NCBI GenBank assembly: GCA_019314105.1
Contig: JAFCZY010000041.1
Span: forward strand, 1 to 11,841
Origin: Deltaproteobacteria bacterium
Lineage (GTDB): Bacteria > Desulfobacterota > Desulfobacteria > Desulfobacterales > Desulfobacteraceae
Direction of reading: 5' to 3'
DNA length: 11,841 nucleotides
The notes beneath the pieces were generated by a model. That model saw nothing but the letters and a program-made list of their open reading frames with translations. It did no database searches and was not told where the DNA came from. Shown one piece after another: positions 1 through 7,435 of this stretch. The position numbers and the translations under genes are program-made. Position 1 is the first letter of the stretch; each line of letters starts with the position of its first letter.

Positions 1-534
1 ATCACCCGTGCCAGCGTGGAAACAGTGGCTGAAAATTTTGTGGATGGGTTTTTATCTCCTTTATTTTTTGCCATGATCGGCGGGGTGCCCTTGGCGCTTG
101 CCTATAAAATGGTCAATACGCTTGATTCAATGGTTGGATATAAAAATGATACCTATATCCTTTTTGGCAGAGCATCGGCACGGATCGATGATGTGGCCAA
201 TTTTATCCCGGCAAGGATATCTGTTTTGATCATCGCATTGGCGGCTTCTTTTCTTTCCTTTAAAAAAGGTGTTTCAGCCTTGAAGACAGGATTTTCTCAA
301 GGATCGCATCATAAAAGCCCCAATGCCGGATATCCGGAAGCTGCTTTTTCAGGCGCTCTTGAAATAAAGCTGGGCGGTCCCAATATGTATCATGGGACTC
401 TGGTTGAAAAGCCGTATATCGGGAAAGCATTTAAAGATCCTGAAAAAGAAAAAATAAAACAGGCATGTGATCTCATGATGTTCAGCACTTTCCTGACAAT
501 AGTGATCGCATGCTTTATTCTTTTTATTTTTTAG
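1..534 (+). CDS. cbiB: Adenosylcobinamide-phosphate synthase CbiB, 3' part
   Basis: CbiB/CobD is a membrane protein that attaches the aminopropanol arm to adenosylcobyric acid, giving adenosylcobinamide (phosphate), late in cobamide synthesis. The frame is open at the window edge, so this is the C-terminal 177 residues of a protein usually about 310 long; the GTG at 16 is internal, not the start. Visible family signatures are TVAENFVDG close to the edge, then ALAYKMVNTLDSMVGYKN, and FGRASARIDDVANFIPAR. Further on come GYPEAAFSGAL and KLGGPNMYHG, which match the conserved cytoplasmic stretch of the family, and a last hydrophobic helix ends the protein. The next gene starts 19 bp downstream on the same strand, so the two are probably co-transcribed. 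Confidence 0.95.
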   Translation: MTRASVETVAENFVDGFLSPLFFAMIGGVPLALAYKMVNTLDSMVGYKNDTYILFGRASARIDDVANFIPARISVLIIALAASFLSFKKGVSALKTGFSQGSHHKSPNAGYPEAAFSGALEIKLGGPNMYHGTLVEKPYIGKAFKDPEKEKIKQACDLMMFSTFLTIVIACFILFIF

Positions 535-553
535 ATTTATTTTAAGTGATAAA

Positions 554-1381
554 ATGATAAAGATGCCTGATTTAAATTCAAAGAATTCAATTTTGCTGGA
601 CAAACCCTTCAAGCTTGGCACCACCTCTTTTATTTTTCCGGATCATATTGTTCCGAATGTCAAAAAACTGGGTCCGTTTTTTGATGAAATTGAGCTGCTT
701 GTTTTTGAAAGCATGCCTGAAGATGTACTGCCCTCAAAAGAGGATGTAACGACGCTGTTATCTTTATCTCAAGACCTGGATCTGACCTACAACATTCATC
801 TTCCCACCGATGTCAGCCTGACCCATGAATCTTTAAATAAAAGGCAGAAAGCAAGAGATACAATTCTCAAGGTGATCGATCTTTTTACACCCTTAGCCCC
901 CACAACCCACACCCTTCACCTTGATATGCTCCCTGATCTTAAAAATGATATGGGTAATCAAAAGAAGCTGAAAAAATGGGAGGAACAGGCTCGGCAAAGC
1001 CTTGATGCAGTATTATCGGAGATATCCAACCCCGGTACCATTTCGATTGAAACCCTTGACTATCCTTTTTCCTGCCTTGAATCCCTGGTGGAAGAATTGA
1101 ATCTGTCTGTCTGCATTGATGCCGGGCATCAGATAAAATACGGGCACAACCTTTTGAAAACCTTTGAAACGCATAAAGTAAGAACACCCATTATACACCT
1201 TCATGGTGTGGATTTTTCCGATCAAAAGATCAAAGATCACACCTCCCTTGATAAACTGCCCCCAAAATATTTCAGACAAGTTCAGACGATTCTGGAGGAA
1301 TTCACAGGGGTGGTCAGCCTTGAAGTGTTTAATCTTGAAAATCTGAACCGCTCTTTAACCCATCTTTCAACTTTTTTTTAA
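554..1381 (+). CDS. cbiR: CbiR-like cobamide-remodelling TIM-barrel protein
   Basis: This 275-residue protein has the look of the xylose-isomerase/AP-endonuclease-2 TIM-barrel superfamily. Likely metal-ligand motifs at strand ends are NIHLPTD (H82), LHLD (H122), SIETLD (E166), CIDAGH (D189, H192), IHLHG (H215, H217) and SLEVFN (E257). There is no signal peptide or membrane helix. Proteins of this fold next to cobamide genes include CbiR, which removes the lower ligand from cobamides so that the ring can be rebuilt with a preferred base (known from Akkermansia). The position 19 bp after cbiB supports that role; the specific assignment is inference from fold plus context. The ATG at 554 was chosen, but the in-frame ATG at 563 is nearly as good, as the ribosome site is weak for both. 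The stop overlaps the convergent small gene by 4 bp. Confidence 0.72.
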   Translation: MIKMPDLNSKNSILLDKPFKLGTTSFIFPDHIVPNVKKLGPFFDEIELLVFESMPEDVLPSKEDVTTLLSLSQDLDLTYNIHLPTDVSLTHESLNKRQKARDTILKVIDLFTPLAPTTHTLHLDMLPDLKNDMGNQKKLKKWEEQARQSLDAVLSEISNPGTISIETLDYPFSCLESLVEELNLSVCIDAGHQIKYGHNLLKTFETHKVRTPIIHLHGVDFSDQKIKDHTSLDKLPPKYFRQVQTILEEFTGVVSLEVFNLENLNRSLTHLSTFF

Positions 1382-1545
1382 TCTATTCCCATCTGCTTTT
1401 CAACTTTGGCAATCTCTTTTAATATGCTTTCTTTTTCTTCAAGTGTTAGCCCTTCGGAAGAAAGCCTTTTTTGCAGCCCTAAAAGAATCATTTCCTCTCT
1501 GTACTCGGTGCAGGTATATTGGCCACCATTTTTGGGTTTTTCCAT
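1378..1545 (-). CDS. Conserved-looking 55-residue small protein
   Basis: The minus strand encodes a 55-residue protein that starts MEKPKNGGQYTCTEYREEM and continues into a highly charged, probably all-helical second half (LTLEEKESILKEIAKVEKQM). GAGAG lies about 10 bp upstream of the ATG as a ribosome site. The gene follows the RlmL-type methyltransferase by 24 bp on the same strand, so it is probably the last gene of that unit, and its stop overlaps the stop of the convergent cbiR-like gene by 4 bp. The amphipathic Glu/Lys/Leu composition and tight packing argue for a real gene. I know of no function. The acidic-basic helical hairpin could mediate protein or RNA contacts, but that is speculation. 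Confidence 0.7.
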   Translation of the reverse strand: MEKPKNGGQYTCTEYREEMILLGLQKRLSSEGLTLEEKESILKEIAKVEKQMGID

Positions 1546-1569
1546 ATCAAAAATTCTCTCAAATCGATT

Positions 1570-2784
1570 CTAATATAATTCGTATTTTACAAGTTTGCCA
1601 TCAAGACCGCCGATTTTCAAAGGGCGTTTCCAGGATGGCGAAAGGGGAACTTTTTTTATGTATTTAGGTTCTCCAAAATAGACAAAAGCGGTTGATTTTT
1701 TGCAGTTGTTTTTTAAAAAAAGACCAAAATTTTGATAAAACTTATTAAGATTCTGATCTTTCCCCATTCGGATGCCATAGGGCGGGTTGGTGACGATCAC
1801 GCTGTTTTCTATGGTTTCAATATCCTGAAAATCTTTTTGTTCAATGGTAATTTCACTGCCGAAATGAAGTCCCATAATATTTGTTTTGACGGCATTAACT
1901 GAATGCTCGGACACATCGCTTCCCGAAATCATGCCCTTTTTAAGCGCCCTGAAATTGTTCCGGGCTTCTGTTTGAACCTGTTCCCATAAATTGGCATTAA
2001 AATCCGGCAGTCTTTCAAACCCGAACTGGGTTCTGAATATTTGTGCTGGTATTCGGCAATATTTCATGAGTGCTTCACATAAGAGAGTACCTGATCCGCA
2101 CATGGGGTCGTATAACGGTACTTTCCCATCCCATTCAGACAGATTGATAATGGCTGCGGCGATGGTTTCCTGCATGGGGGCGGATACAGATTCTTCCCGG
2201 TAACCGCGTTTATGCAGTGGCCCGCCTGATGCATCAATCGAAAGGGTTGCCATGTTTTTATGAAGATGAAGATTAATGATGATATACGGCTCTTTTGCAT
2301 CTACATTTGGCCTTTTATTGGTTCTGTCCCTGAAATAATCGGCAATGGCATCTTTGACCCGCAAACCGGCGAAATTGGAATGGGTAATTTCTGATTCAGA
2401 TACATTGGCCATAATGGAAAAGGTTTTTTTAGGGGTTAAAAATTCTTCCCATCTTATTTTTTTAGCCGCTTTATACAAATCATCTTTGTCATGGCATTTA
2501 AATGAAACAAGGGGTGCAAGTATCCTTGAAAAAAGCCTTGAAAAATAATTAATTCGATAGAAATCTTTTTGAGACGCCTTAAACCATATCCCTCTGAAAA
2601 CCGGTTTTAACTCATATCCCCCAAGTTCTTTGAGTTCTTTTAAAGCAATATCTTTTACACTTTCGGTAATCTGTGCAAAATATTGAAATTCTCTTTCATA
2701 TAAATACTCAAATTTTGCTTGTTTCCTTGTTTTGCCTTTTCCTTTTTGAAGGATACTTCTCTTTCCTGTATTCAATTTTTTCAT
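1570..2784 (-). CDS. rlmL: RlmL-type 23S rRNA (guanine-N2)-methyltransferase
   Basis: A 404-residue member of the THUMP-domain class I SAM-dependent RNA methyltransferases (COG0116), related to the half of E. coli RlmKL that makes m2G2445 in 23S rRNA. Residues 1-25 form a basic extension, about 30-180 cover the ferredoxin-like/THUMP region (FAQITESVKDIALKELKEL at the start), and the conserved LHKRGYR lies at 190-196. The Rossmann methyltransferase domain follows, with the SAM-binding DPMCGSGT (226-233) and catalytic NPPYG (333-337). All key motifs are intact and the length is normal for the single-activity form. The ATG directly follows GGG, so ribosome-site spacing is unusually short; a stop codon lies just upstream, so no earlier start exists. 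It lies 20 bp after the DUF4438 gene. Confidence 0.9.
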   Translation of the reverse strand: MKKLNTGKRSILQKGKGKTRKQAKFEYLYEREFQYFAQITESVKDIALKELKELGGYELKPVFRGIWFKASQKDFYRINYFSRLFSRILAPLVSFKCHDKDDLYKAAKKIRWEEFLTPKKTFSIMANVSESEITHSNFAGLRVKDAIADYFRDRTNKRPNVDAKEPYIIINLHLHKNMATLSIDASGGPLHKRGYREESVSAPMQETIAAAIINLSEWDGKVPLYDPMCGSGTLLCEALMKYCRIPAQIFRTQFGFERLPDFNANLWEQVQTEARNNFRALKKGMISGSDVSEHSVNAVKTNIMGLHFGSEITIEQKDFQDIETIENSVIVTNPPYGIRMGKDQNLNKFYQNFGLFLKNNCKKSTAFVYFGEPKYIKKVPLSPSWKRPLKIGGLDGKLVKYELY

Positions 2785-2804
2785 CCCGTCTTATTATTTT
2801 CAGG

Positions 2805-3692
2805 CTATGCTTTTTTTGTTCCTATTTTCAGAAGATTGGCAATGTTGGCAGTTGCATCCACTACCGGTGCAATTAAGGGTATTGAACAGGTCATCAATGT
2901 GGCTATGCCGGGTCCATGGCCTGCAAGCAGGCAATCTGAATGAACCACAATCCCGATACTGACCGCACCTTTTACAAACGCCCTGCCATAGGAATTATCA
3001 TGGTCAAGCAATGCCACAAAATCACCGAATTTGAGCCGGTCCAATTTATATTCCTTAACCGTTTCAGGGTCACTGGTCATTACGTCGTAATCACCAGCGG
3101 CAACATGGGCGGACCCAAGACCTGATCCCATGCACTGGGCCGGCACAATGGTGGTAACAGGCACTTGAAGCCGGTTGCCTTTCATTTTGTTTACTTTCAT
3201 TTTTTTCAAAAGATCGGGGTCAAGATTAAACAGCTTGATATCCGGGTAATCCGTCAGCTTCAATCCCTGGCCTTTGGTTCGAATCATTATGTTGTCATCA
3301 TAAGTCAACTGCTTTAGCACTTCTTTGGGAAAATCAACAATCACATGCTCTGATCCGCCATGATGGCCGATAACGGTCCCTTTTTCACCCTTTACATCTC
3401 CGGATATGATAATGGCCTCATTCCCTACACAGGAAAGAAGTTGGAGGGAGTTATTGGGAAATTCAAAGGGTTTTCCCGCATTTGCAGAACAACTGACGCC
3501 GGGTTCGATATGATCTCCTGCAAGCCCGAAAGCAGAATCGCCCACCTGGATGTTTAAGGTAATACCCCCAATACCTGGAAGGATAAAGGGGTTGCCTTCA
3601 TGGTCCACTTTCCAGCCGGGCCGGATCCTGGGAGGCCCTGGTTTGCACTGCATGGACACTTCAACAAGCTTGTCCTCATTGGTTTTTAACAT
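2805..3692 (-). CDS. DUF4438 family protein
   Basis: A 295-residue soluble protein that I assign to DUF4438, the family whose structural example is Thermotoga TM1086; its biochemical role is unknown. Supporting features are full-length size and the glycine-rich segments [44 protein letters not shown] and [16 protein letters not shown]. There is also a C-terminal half with [36 protein letters not shown] and [11 protein letters not shown]. Several conserved His, Asp and Cys residues could form a metal or catalytic site, but this is inference. GGAG sits 8 bp before the ATG. It lies between the FSR-type transporter (17 bp upstream) and the RlmL gene, suggesting co-transcription but not a clear pathway. 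Confidence 0.85.
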   Translation of the reverse strand: MLKTNEDKLVEVSMQCKPGPPRIRPGWKVDHEGNPFILPGIGGITLNIQVGDSAFGLAGDHIEPGVSCSANAGKPFEFPNNSLQLLSCVGNEAIIISGDVKGEKGTVIGHHGGSEHVIVDFPKEVLKQLTYDDNIMIRTKGQGLKLTDYPDIKLFNLDPDLLKKMKVNKMKGNRLQVPVTTIVPAQCMGSGLGSAHVAAGDYDVMTSDPETVKEYKLDRLKFGDFVALLDHDNSYGRAFVKGAVSIGIVVHSDCLLAGHGPGIATLMTCSIPLIAPVVDATANIANLLKIGTKKA

Positions 3693-3709
3693 TATATCAT
3701 CTCCATATT

Positions 3710-4846
3710 TTAATGCTCAAGTTTTAATAAAAAGGGAATTGCAGTAAACCCGATGGCTGCACTTACAATAAACATATTCTCAAGCCCTGCCACATCGCCG
3801 ATTATTCCGGCAAGAACGACTGCAATAGATCTGGCAGCAAAAGAGACCATCATAAACAGACCATTGGCTGCAGAAGGGTTGAGTTTTGCGTTTTCCTGGA
3901 TAATTGCCAGCATGACAGGAGTGGTTGAAAGAACAGTAAACCCTGTAACAGCCAGCATCATAATTTTTAAAAGTCCTGTTGAAAAAACAAAGACCAAAAT
4001 GGCGACGGGTGCGACCATCAATACCCAGAACAATACTCTTTGTCTTCCCAGCCAGTCACTGAAGGTCCCCGCGCATAACACACCCGCTACCCCAAATGCT
4101 TCATACAGGGCAAGGGCCGCACCCCCAAACCAGAGGCTTCCAGTCTCTCTTTCCACAAATACCGTGAGAAAAACTCCCATGGACGCATGCATAAAGGATC
4201 GTGCCGTTAAAATACCGGACAAGGGAATCAGCACATGTTTGATTTCATGAAATGCTGCATTTAAGGACCCGTTTCTTTTAATAGAGGTTTCCTCTTTTTC
4301 AAGGGTAAAATAGAGCAGCACGGATGTTAACATGGCAAATCCCATGACAACGTAAAAATGATCTTCGCCCAGAAAAGATACGGCAGCCACGGCAAATATA
4401 GGCCCCACAGTTCTGGCAAATTCCCCGCCTGTCATAAAAAGGCTCATGCCACGGCCCTTTCTATTTCCGGAATACTTTGCAACCAGAACAGGCGTCGGGA
4501 CATGATATACTGCCACGCTGATGCCTGCCAAAAAGAGAAGAACCAGCAATGTATAGTAGGAGGACGCACTTAAAATAAGGCTCATGAATAGGGCTGTAAC
4601 CGTTGGTGCAAGGATGACCAGCCATCTCGCAAGACCTTTGTTGTCTGCAAACAGCCCGATAAAAGGGTTGAGCAGTGCGGGAATCTGCATAACAGTAGAT
4701 AAAAGTCCTGCCTGGGTTAAAGTCAGAGAGAGCTTCTCTATGATTAAGGGCAGTAAAGGCGCCAGGAAACTGGTATATACATCATGAATAAAATGGGAGA
4801 ATGCGACAAGCGTTACCTTGCCTGTCTGGAATTTTTGAGTTTTCAT
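3710..4846 (-). CDS. MFS transporter, fosmidomycin-resistance (FSR) type
   Basis: A 378-residue integral membrane protein with about twelve hydrophobic segments, the normal size for a major facilitator. The N-terminus ([20 protein letters not shown]) and the loop-2 signature around residues 64-75 ([12 protein letters not shown]) fit drug:H+ antiporters. The stretch [20 protein letters not shown] followed by [16 protein letters not shown] (about 114-149) resembles the FSR-type exporters, in which an FHP motif and a MSLFMxGGN motif occupy these places. The substrate cannot be told from sequence; fosmidomycin resistance is only the name of the family. It is the first gene of the minus-strand unit. 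The ATG follows CCGGG without normal spacing, so initiation may be weak or the transcript short-leadered. Confidence 0.88.
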   Translation of the reverse strand: MKTQKFQTGKVTLVAFSHFIHDVYTSFLAPLLPLIIEKLSLTLTQAGLLSTVMQIPALLNPFIGLFADNKGLARWLVILAPTVTALFMSLILSASSYYTLLVLLFLAGISVAVYHVPTPVLVAKYSGNRKGRGMSLFMTGGEFARTVGPIFAVAAVSFLGEDHFYVVMGFAMLTSVLLYFTLEKEETSIKRNGSLNAAFHEIKHVLIPLSGILTARSFMHASMGVFLTVFVERETGSLWFGGAALALYEAFGVAGVLCAGTFSDWLGRQRVLFWVLMVAPVAILVFVFSTGLLKIMMLAVTGFTVLSTTPVMLAIIQENAKLNPSAANGLFMMVSFAARSIAVVLAGIIGDVAGLENMFIVSAAIGFTAIPFLLKLEH

Positions 4847-4867
4847 CCCGGCATAATTATCAAATTT

Positions 4868-4896
4868 ATTTAAAAAAGTAAAAATATTTCTGCCAA
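4868..4896 (-). promoter_or_regulatory. Possible sigma70 promoter of the MFS-DUF4438-rlmL unit
   Basis: On the minus strand, TTGGCA (4896-4891), a 17-bp spacer and TTAAAT (4873-4868) form a plausible -35/-10 pair (5/6 and 4/6 matches). It would start transcription near 4861, leaving a leader of about 15 nt before the ATG at 4846. The surrounding DNA is very AT-rich, so chance matches are likely. Confidence 0.38.
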
Positions 4897-4942
4897 ACAG
4901 ATTCCGGCTGATTTTAAATAATTTTTAAATTTTTATTTTTTC

Positions 4943-4971
4943 TTGACAATAATGACAAATTAACCTTTAAT
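4943..4971 (+). promoter_or_regulatory. Strong sigma70-type promoter of the zinc-ribbon gene
   Basis: A perfect -35 TTGACA (4943-4948), a 17-bp spacer and -10 TTTAAT (4966-4971, 5/6) precede the zinc-ribbon gene, giving a predicted start near 4978 and a leader of about 44 nt. An AT-rich stretch upstream could act as an UP element. This is the best promoter match in the window. Confidence 0.7.
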
Positions 4972-4975
4972 TTTT

Positions 4976-4990
4976 AATGAGATTCTCGTT
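4976..4990. promoter_or_regulatory. Inverted repeat at the transcription start; possible operator
   Basis: AATGAGATTCTCGTT is a 15-base near-palindrome (GAGA-T-TCTC core, AA/TT ends, one mismatched pair) placed across the predicted transcription start of the zinc-ribbon gene. Its position fits a repressor site; the regulator is unknown. It is short enough to be chance. Confidence 0.38.
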
Positions 4991-5021
4991 CCAACAATCA
5001 AATCTAAAGAAGGAGGATATT

Positions 5022-5204
5022 ATGACAACCCCAGCACATTGCCCAGGTTTTGAACAATTTAAAAATTTAAAATCCTTTACCTGCAATTGCCCCAAATGCA
5101 ATGCTCCAAAGGAAATTTTTTCCGATGAATTTGAAAAAACCCATAAATGCGACAAATGCGGCGAAGAAATAGATTTTACCGCATGCACCTATGATGCAGG
5201 CTAA
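5022..5204 (+). CDS. Small zinc-ribbon protein, 60 residues
   Basis: The frame is open further upstream, but AAGGAGG six bases before the ATG at 5022 fixes the start, giving 60 residues. Seven cysteines (7, 21, 23, 26, 43, 46, 55) include two CPxC/CxxC knuckles, C23-P-K-C26 and C43-D-K-C46, the spacing of a classic zinc ribbon. The segment EIFSDEFEKTHKCDKCGEEI is strongly acidic in its first part. There is no signal peptide. Short CPGF-starting zinc-ribbon proteins of this type occur in anaerobic deltaproteobacteria by my recollection, without a known role. The gene stands alone between a divergent transporter gene and the decayed block, with its own strong promoter and a possible operator, so it is probably regulated and well expressed. 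It could be a zinc store, an adaptor or a nucleic-acid-binding protein. Confidence 0.85.
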   Translation: MTTPAHCPGFEQFKNLKSFTCNCPKCNAPKEIFSDEFEKTHKCDKCGEEIDFTACTYDAG

Positions 5205-5283
5205 TAAAAAACAATCAGCTGTTATCCCGACGCTTCTTTTACACAACCTGTGGAATTGAAAAACCACTTGATAAATGTTCTAT

Positions 5284-5333
5284 GTTGGTAAAAATGCCAA
5301 CTACCAGAGGATAATTGATTTTCCTATAATCAA
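5284..5333. repeat. Two adjacent short hairpins between the zinc-ribbon gene and the decayed block
   Basis: GTTGGTA (5284-5290) and TGCCAAC (5295-5301) can pair with one G-U around an AAAA loop, and TTGATT (5315-5320) pairs with AATCAA (5328-5333) around seven bases. Neither is followed by a T-run, so they are not convincing rho-independent terminators, but they sit between converging transcription units. Confidence 0.35.
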
Positions 5334-5554
5334 GGTTCTTCTGATAGTGCCCAGGGTTTTTTTCCCCTTGTCGGGATACCCTGAAAGTCTCTGAAGTCTG
5401 CATTAAGAAATGCAATACGACTTGATGGTTTTGAATGGTCTCTCATGAGGCTGAAAAGATCTTTAAAGTATTTGCGGTGTTGATAGGGAGAAGGCTCGAT
5501 TTTTTTAATGTCTATCATAGAAAAAGGATAATTTTTATGGTCTGTTATTGGCAT
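5330..5554 (-). pseudogene. ParB-like N-terminal fragment
   Basis: The frame encodes 74 residues. Residues 12-30 (SMIDIKKIEPSPYQHRKYF) look like the start of a ParB/Spo0J-type domain, where IxxIxPxPYQPRKxF is the usual opening. The expected continuation (a glutamate/leucine-rich helix and the GxRR nuclease-like box) is missing. After KYF the sequence turns into unrelated residues and stops. I read this as the beginning of a ParB-like gene fused by deletion to other sequence. AAGGGA lies about 10 bp before the ATG. It could instead be a short unrelated gene; the resemblance covers only about 18 residues. Confidence 0.35.
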
Positions 5555-5949
5555 GAGCCAAATCCCTTATAAAAAAATAAAAAATTTCCTCGCACTGATT
5601 TAAAAGTATAGATGTTCCAAAAATCATTAAATTTTGTCGATTGCACAAAAACTCAGGATCAGACAATGCTTTCATTCCTTGATCTTTAGCAATATGAGCC
5701 ATTTCGCTTAGCCAAGGGCCTAACCAGAATGTCCCGTATACAATACCAAAAATACAGATTATCCACTTAACCGTAATCCAATTGTGTTTAAACCAACCCC
5801 AATTGGTCCAGATAGAGTAAATCAATGCCGTTAAAAATGTTCCAATTGCTCCCGGCACCAAAATAAAGAGATCGATAAAATTCAATGTGGAGAGGATACC
5901 ATACAATTCTCCGCCATCCTCTTTGTCCTTTGCTGCTCAGCTTCATCAT
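5535..5949 (-). pseudogene. Small multi-helix membrane protein gene with internal deletion and frameshift
   Basis: A well-placed AGGAG and an ATG at 5949 begin a frame that reads MMKLSSKGQRGWRR, a plausible start for this type of protein, but that frame soon becomes nonsense and stops after 54 residues. The recognisable body continues in another frame, from about 5925 (DGGELYGIL) through helices at LFILVPGAIGTFLTALIYSI and WITVKWIICIFGIVYG to TFWLGPWLSEMA. The join lies near 5915-5935. By recollection, full-length relatives (DUF2269-like, about 150-170 residues) have a first helix between these two parts, so some 40 residues appear lost. The last 20 residues also look foreign. The open frame from the TTG at 5906 (123 residues) would miss the N-terminal helix. 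Probably non-functional. Confidence 0.6.
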
Positions 5950-6160
5950 TGTAACTCCTATTTGAATTAAAGGGGAACACTATATGATTAAACCCGATAA
6001 CCAAGAATTGCTAAAATATGGACTGCTGTATATACATTGATATTATTTGTAATAAATCAACCGTTTCAAAACTTGTGTTAACTTGATAATCATTTTCCCT
6101 GTGAATCCTACTGGTTCCTCGCTCCTCTGAATACTCTCGTTATATCCGGTGGTTGCATCG
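5950..6160. other. Non-coding gap between two broken genes, with a Fur-like site and weak promoter
   Basis: No open frame with coding character was found. On the minus strand, TTGAAA (6069-6064) and TAATAT (6045-6040), 18 bp apart, could be a promoter for the broken membrane-protein gene. TGATAAT-C-ATTTTCC (6084-6098) matches 12 of 14 arm positions of a 7-1-7 Fur-type box and sits just upstream of that promoter. Both are weak matches in AT-rich DNA. Confidence 0.3.
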
Positions 6161-6978
6161 CTAATCTCTTTTCATATGAGGTTTTATACTATTGACATAC
6201 CTTAATCCTAATAGACACAAGAAAAACCAGGTGGCACCGATTCCGGCACCAACCATAAATACTCCTTTAAGACCTGCCATAATCAATATCGGGATCGGAT
6301 TTTTCCGTAGATGAAGGCGGTCATCCCTGCAGCACCCGTCATGGCTGTCAGAAACAGTCCGATCTGAAATGTGCTTGAGATGCCGAAGGTTTCCAACAGC
6401 TGTGGCACAAAAATGACAATAACATAAAGTAGTACATTAGCAAAAAAGATAAGGCCGTAAATGATCATCAGAAGGATTGTATTTTGCTTGAATAATTTGA
6501 ACACCGTTGTGTCGTTATCAGATGATGGTCCAGCCGGGTGGTGGGTTACCGGTTCCGGAACAAATTTTATGGCAAGCAGACCTATGGGTATCGCCAGCAT
6601 ATAGATAGCAAAGGGAAAATGCCATGAAAAGCCGCCGAGAGCACCTCCAATAAGCGGCCAGATGACCCCGCCAAAACTCTGAGCGCTTCCTCGCCAACCC
6701 ATGACCTTGTTACGATTACTTCCTTCGTAATTGTTCAGGATCAGCACGTTGAGGGCCGCAAATATACCAGCAAGGGCAATCCCAAGACAGGCTCTGCTTA
6801 CCAGAAGGACCCAATAGGAATTGATCAGCAGGCCGGACCCGCCTGCAAGTCCATAACCGATGAGTGAAAAAATAAACGGCCCTCTAACCCCCTTTTTGTC
6901 AATGATGCTGCCAGCCATGATCGTAAGAGTGGCGGAAATGAGGATAACACCGAGAGTGAGCTTTTTAGAGTCAATCAT
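6161..6978 (-). pseudogene. MFS drug-exporter gene with two internal deletions
   Basis: AAAGGAGG six bases before the ATG at 6978 is a near-perfect ribosome site, and 231 residues follow to a stop at 6283. Residues 5-24 look like membrane helix 1, but residues 25-34 (IIDKKGVRGP) are the loop after helix 2, so about 40-45 residues seem to be missing in frame. Helices 3-7 are intact (LVSRACLGIALAG, FGGVIWPLIGGALGG, KFVPEP). After GKIRSR the frame stops. A different frame, from the ATG at 6280 to the stop at 6161, encodes 39 residues (GLKGVFMVGAGIGATWFFLC) that look like the last helix and tail of the same exporter, so helices around 8-11 were lost. The MarR remnant 59 bp upstream was probably its regulator. 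Non-functional as a transporter is likely. Confidence 0.75.
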
Positions 6979-7037
6979 GCTGGACCTCCTTTATTTCTGT
7001 TCATGTATACTTCCTATGAAAAACTTTATCATATTCA

Positions 7038-7316
7038 CTATATGTCCCCTTCACCCATCCTGATTTTCGATGCAGTTTTCACAATTCGATGAAGAAGACG
7101 TAGGACGATTTCTCTTTCCTCGGTACTGAACCCCTGGAACAAAGTATCCGTCCATTCGTCTAAAAAAGAAAAAAGTACCGGTTGGAACTCGTGTGCTTTA
7201 TCCGTAACGAATACATTTTTAATCCGGCCGTCATTTACGGACTGCTTACGCTCCACATAACCATAACGCTCAAGATGCTGAATGGCTCTGGCCGCAACTG
7301 AATATTTGAAACTTTT
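7038..7316 (-). pseudogene. MarR-family regulator, 5'-truncated
   Basis: The frame keeps only the C-terminal two thirds of a MarR-type repressor: the recognition-helix end YSVAARAIQHLERYGYVER, the wing (KQSVNDGRIKNVFVTDKA) and the long dimerisation helices (STEEREIVLRLLHRIVKTAS). A stop codon in frame at 7317-7319 ends it upstream, in the middle of where the helix-turn-helix should be, so about 50 N-terminal residues are absent and there is no proper start; the GTG at 7256 is internal to the wing. Order and spacing (59 bp to the MFS exporter, same strand) are those of a MarR-regulated efflux operon, and both genes have decayed. Confidence 0.72.
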
Positions 7317-7319
7317 TTA

Positions 7320-7352
7320 TAGAATTTGATCTGGCAGCAATGAAAAATTCTA
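7320..7352. repeat. Inverted repeat at the MarR truncation point
   Basis: TAGAATTT (7320-7327) and AAATTCTA (7345-7352) are perfect 8-bp inverted arms around 17 bases, lying directly at the broken end of the MarR gene. They could be a scar of a mobile element or rearrangement, a binding site, or chance in AT-rich DNA. The following 80 bases up to the arsR promoter hold no gene. Confidence 0.35.
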
Positions 7353-7435
7353 CGTAGCAAACTATGGTATTATCTGTCAGGAGTCAACATTTGAGACCAC
7401 TAAGAAGATATATTTCGATAATTCTAAAAATATAG

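Noticed and set aside
349..624. A minus-strand 91-codon frame across the cbiB/cbiR boundary
   Set aside because: Low-complexity (Phe/Lys-rich) translation opposite real genes with no start signals.
1443..1667. A plus-strand frame of 74 codons between cbiR and rlmL
   Set aside because: It runs opposite the 55-residue gene and the rlmL 3' end; the minus-strand reading has a ribosome site and better protein character.
3753..4250. A 165-codon plus-strand open frame
   Set aside because: It lies fully opposite the FSR-type transporter, is Ala/Thr/Pro-biased as expected for the complement of a membrane-protein gene, and lacks a start context.
4977..5021. A longer N-terminus for the zinc-ribbon protein
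   Set aside because: The frame is open, but the excellent ribosome site places the start at 5022 and the predicted transcription start (near 4978) leaves no room for an upstream start signal.
5284..5333. Rho-independent terminator for the zinc-ribbon gene
   Set aside because: Two hairpins are possible but stems are short and no T-run follows on either strand; listed only as repeats.
5200..7400. Genomic island or transposon carrying the broken genes
   Set aside because: No transposase, integrase, tRNA edge or matching terminal repeats were found; the genes look decayed in place rather than inserted.
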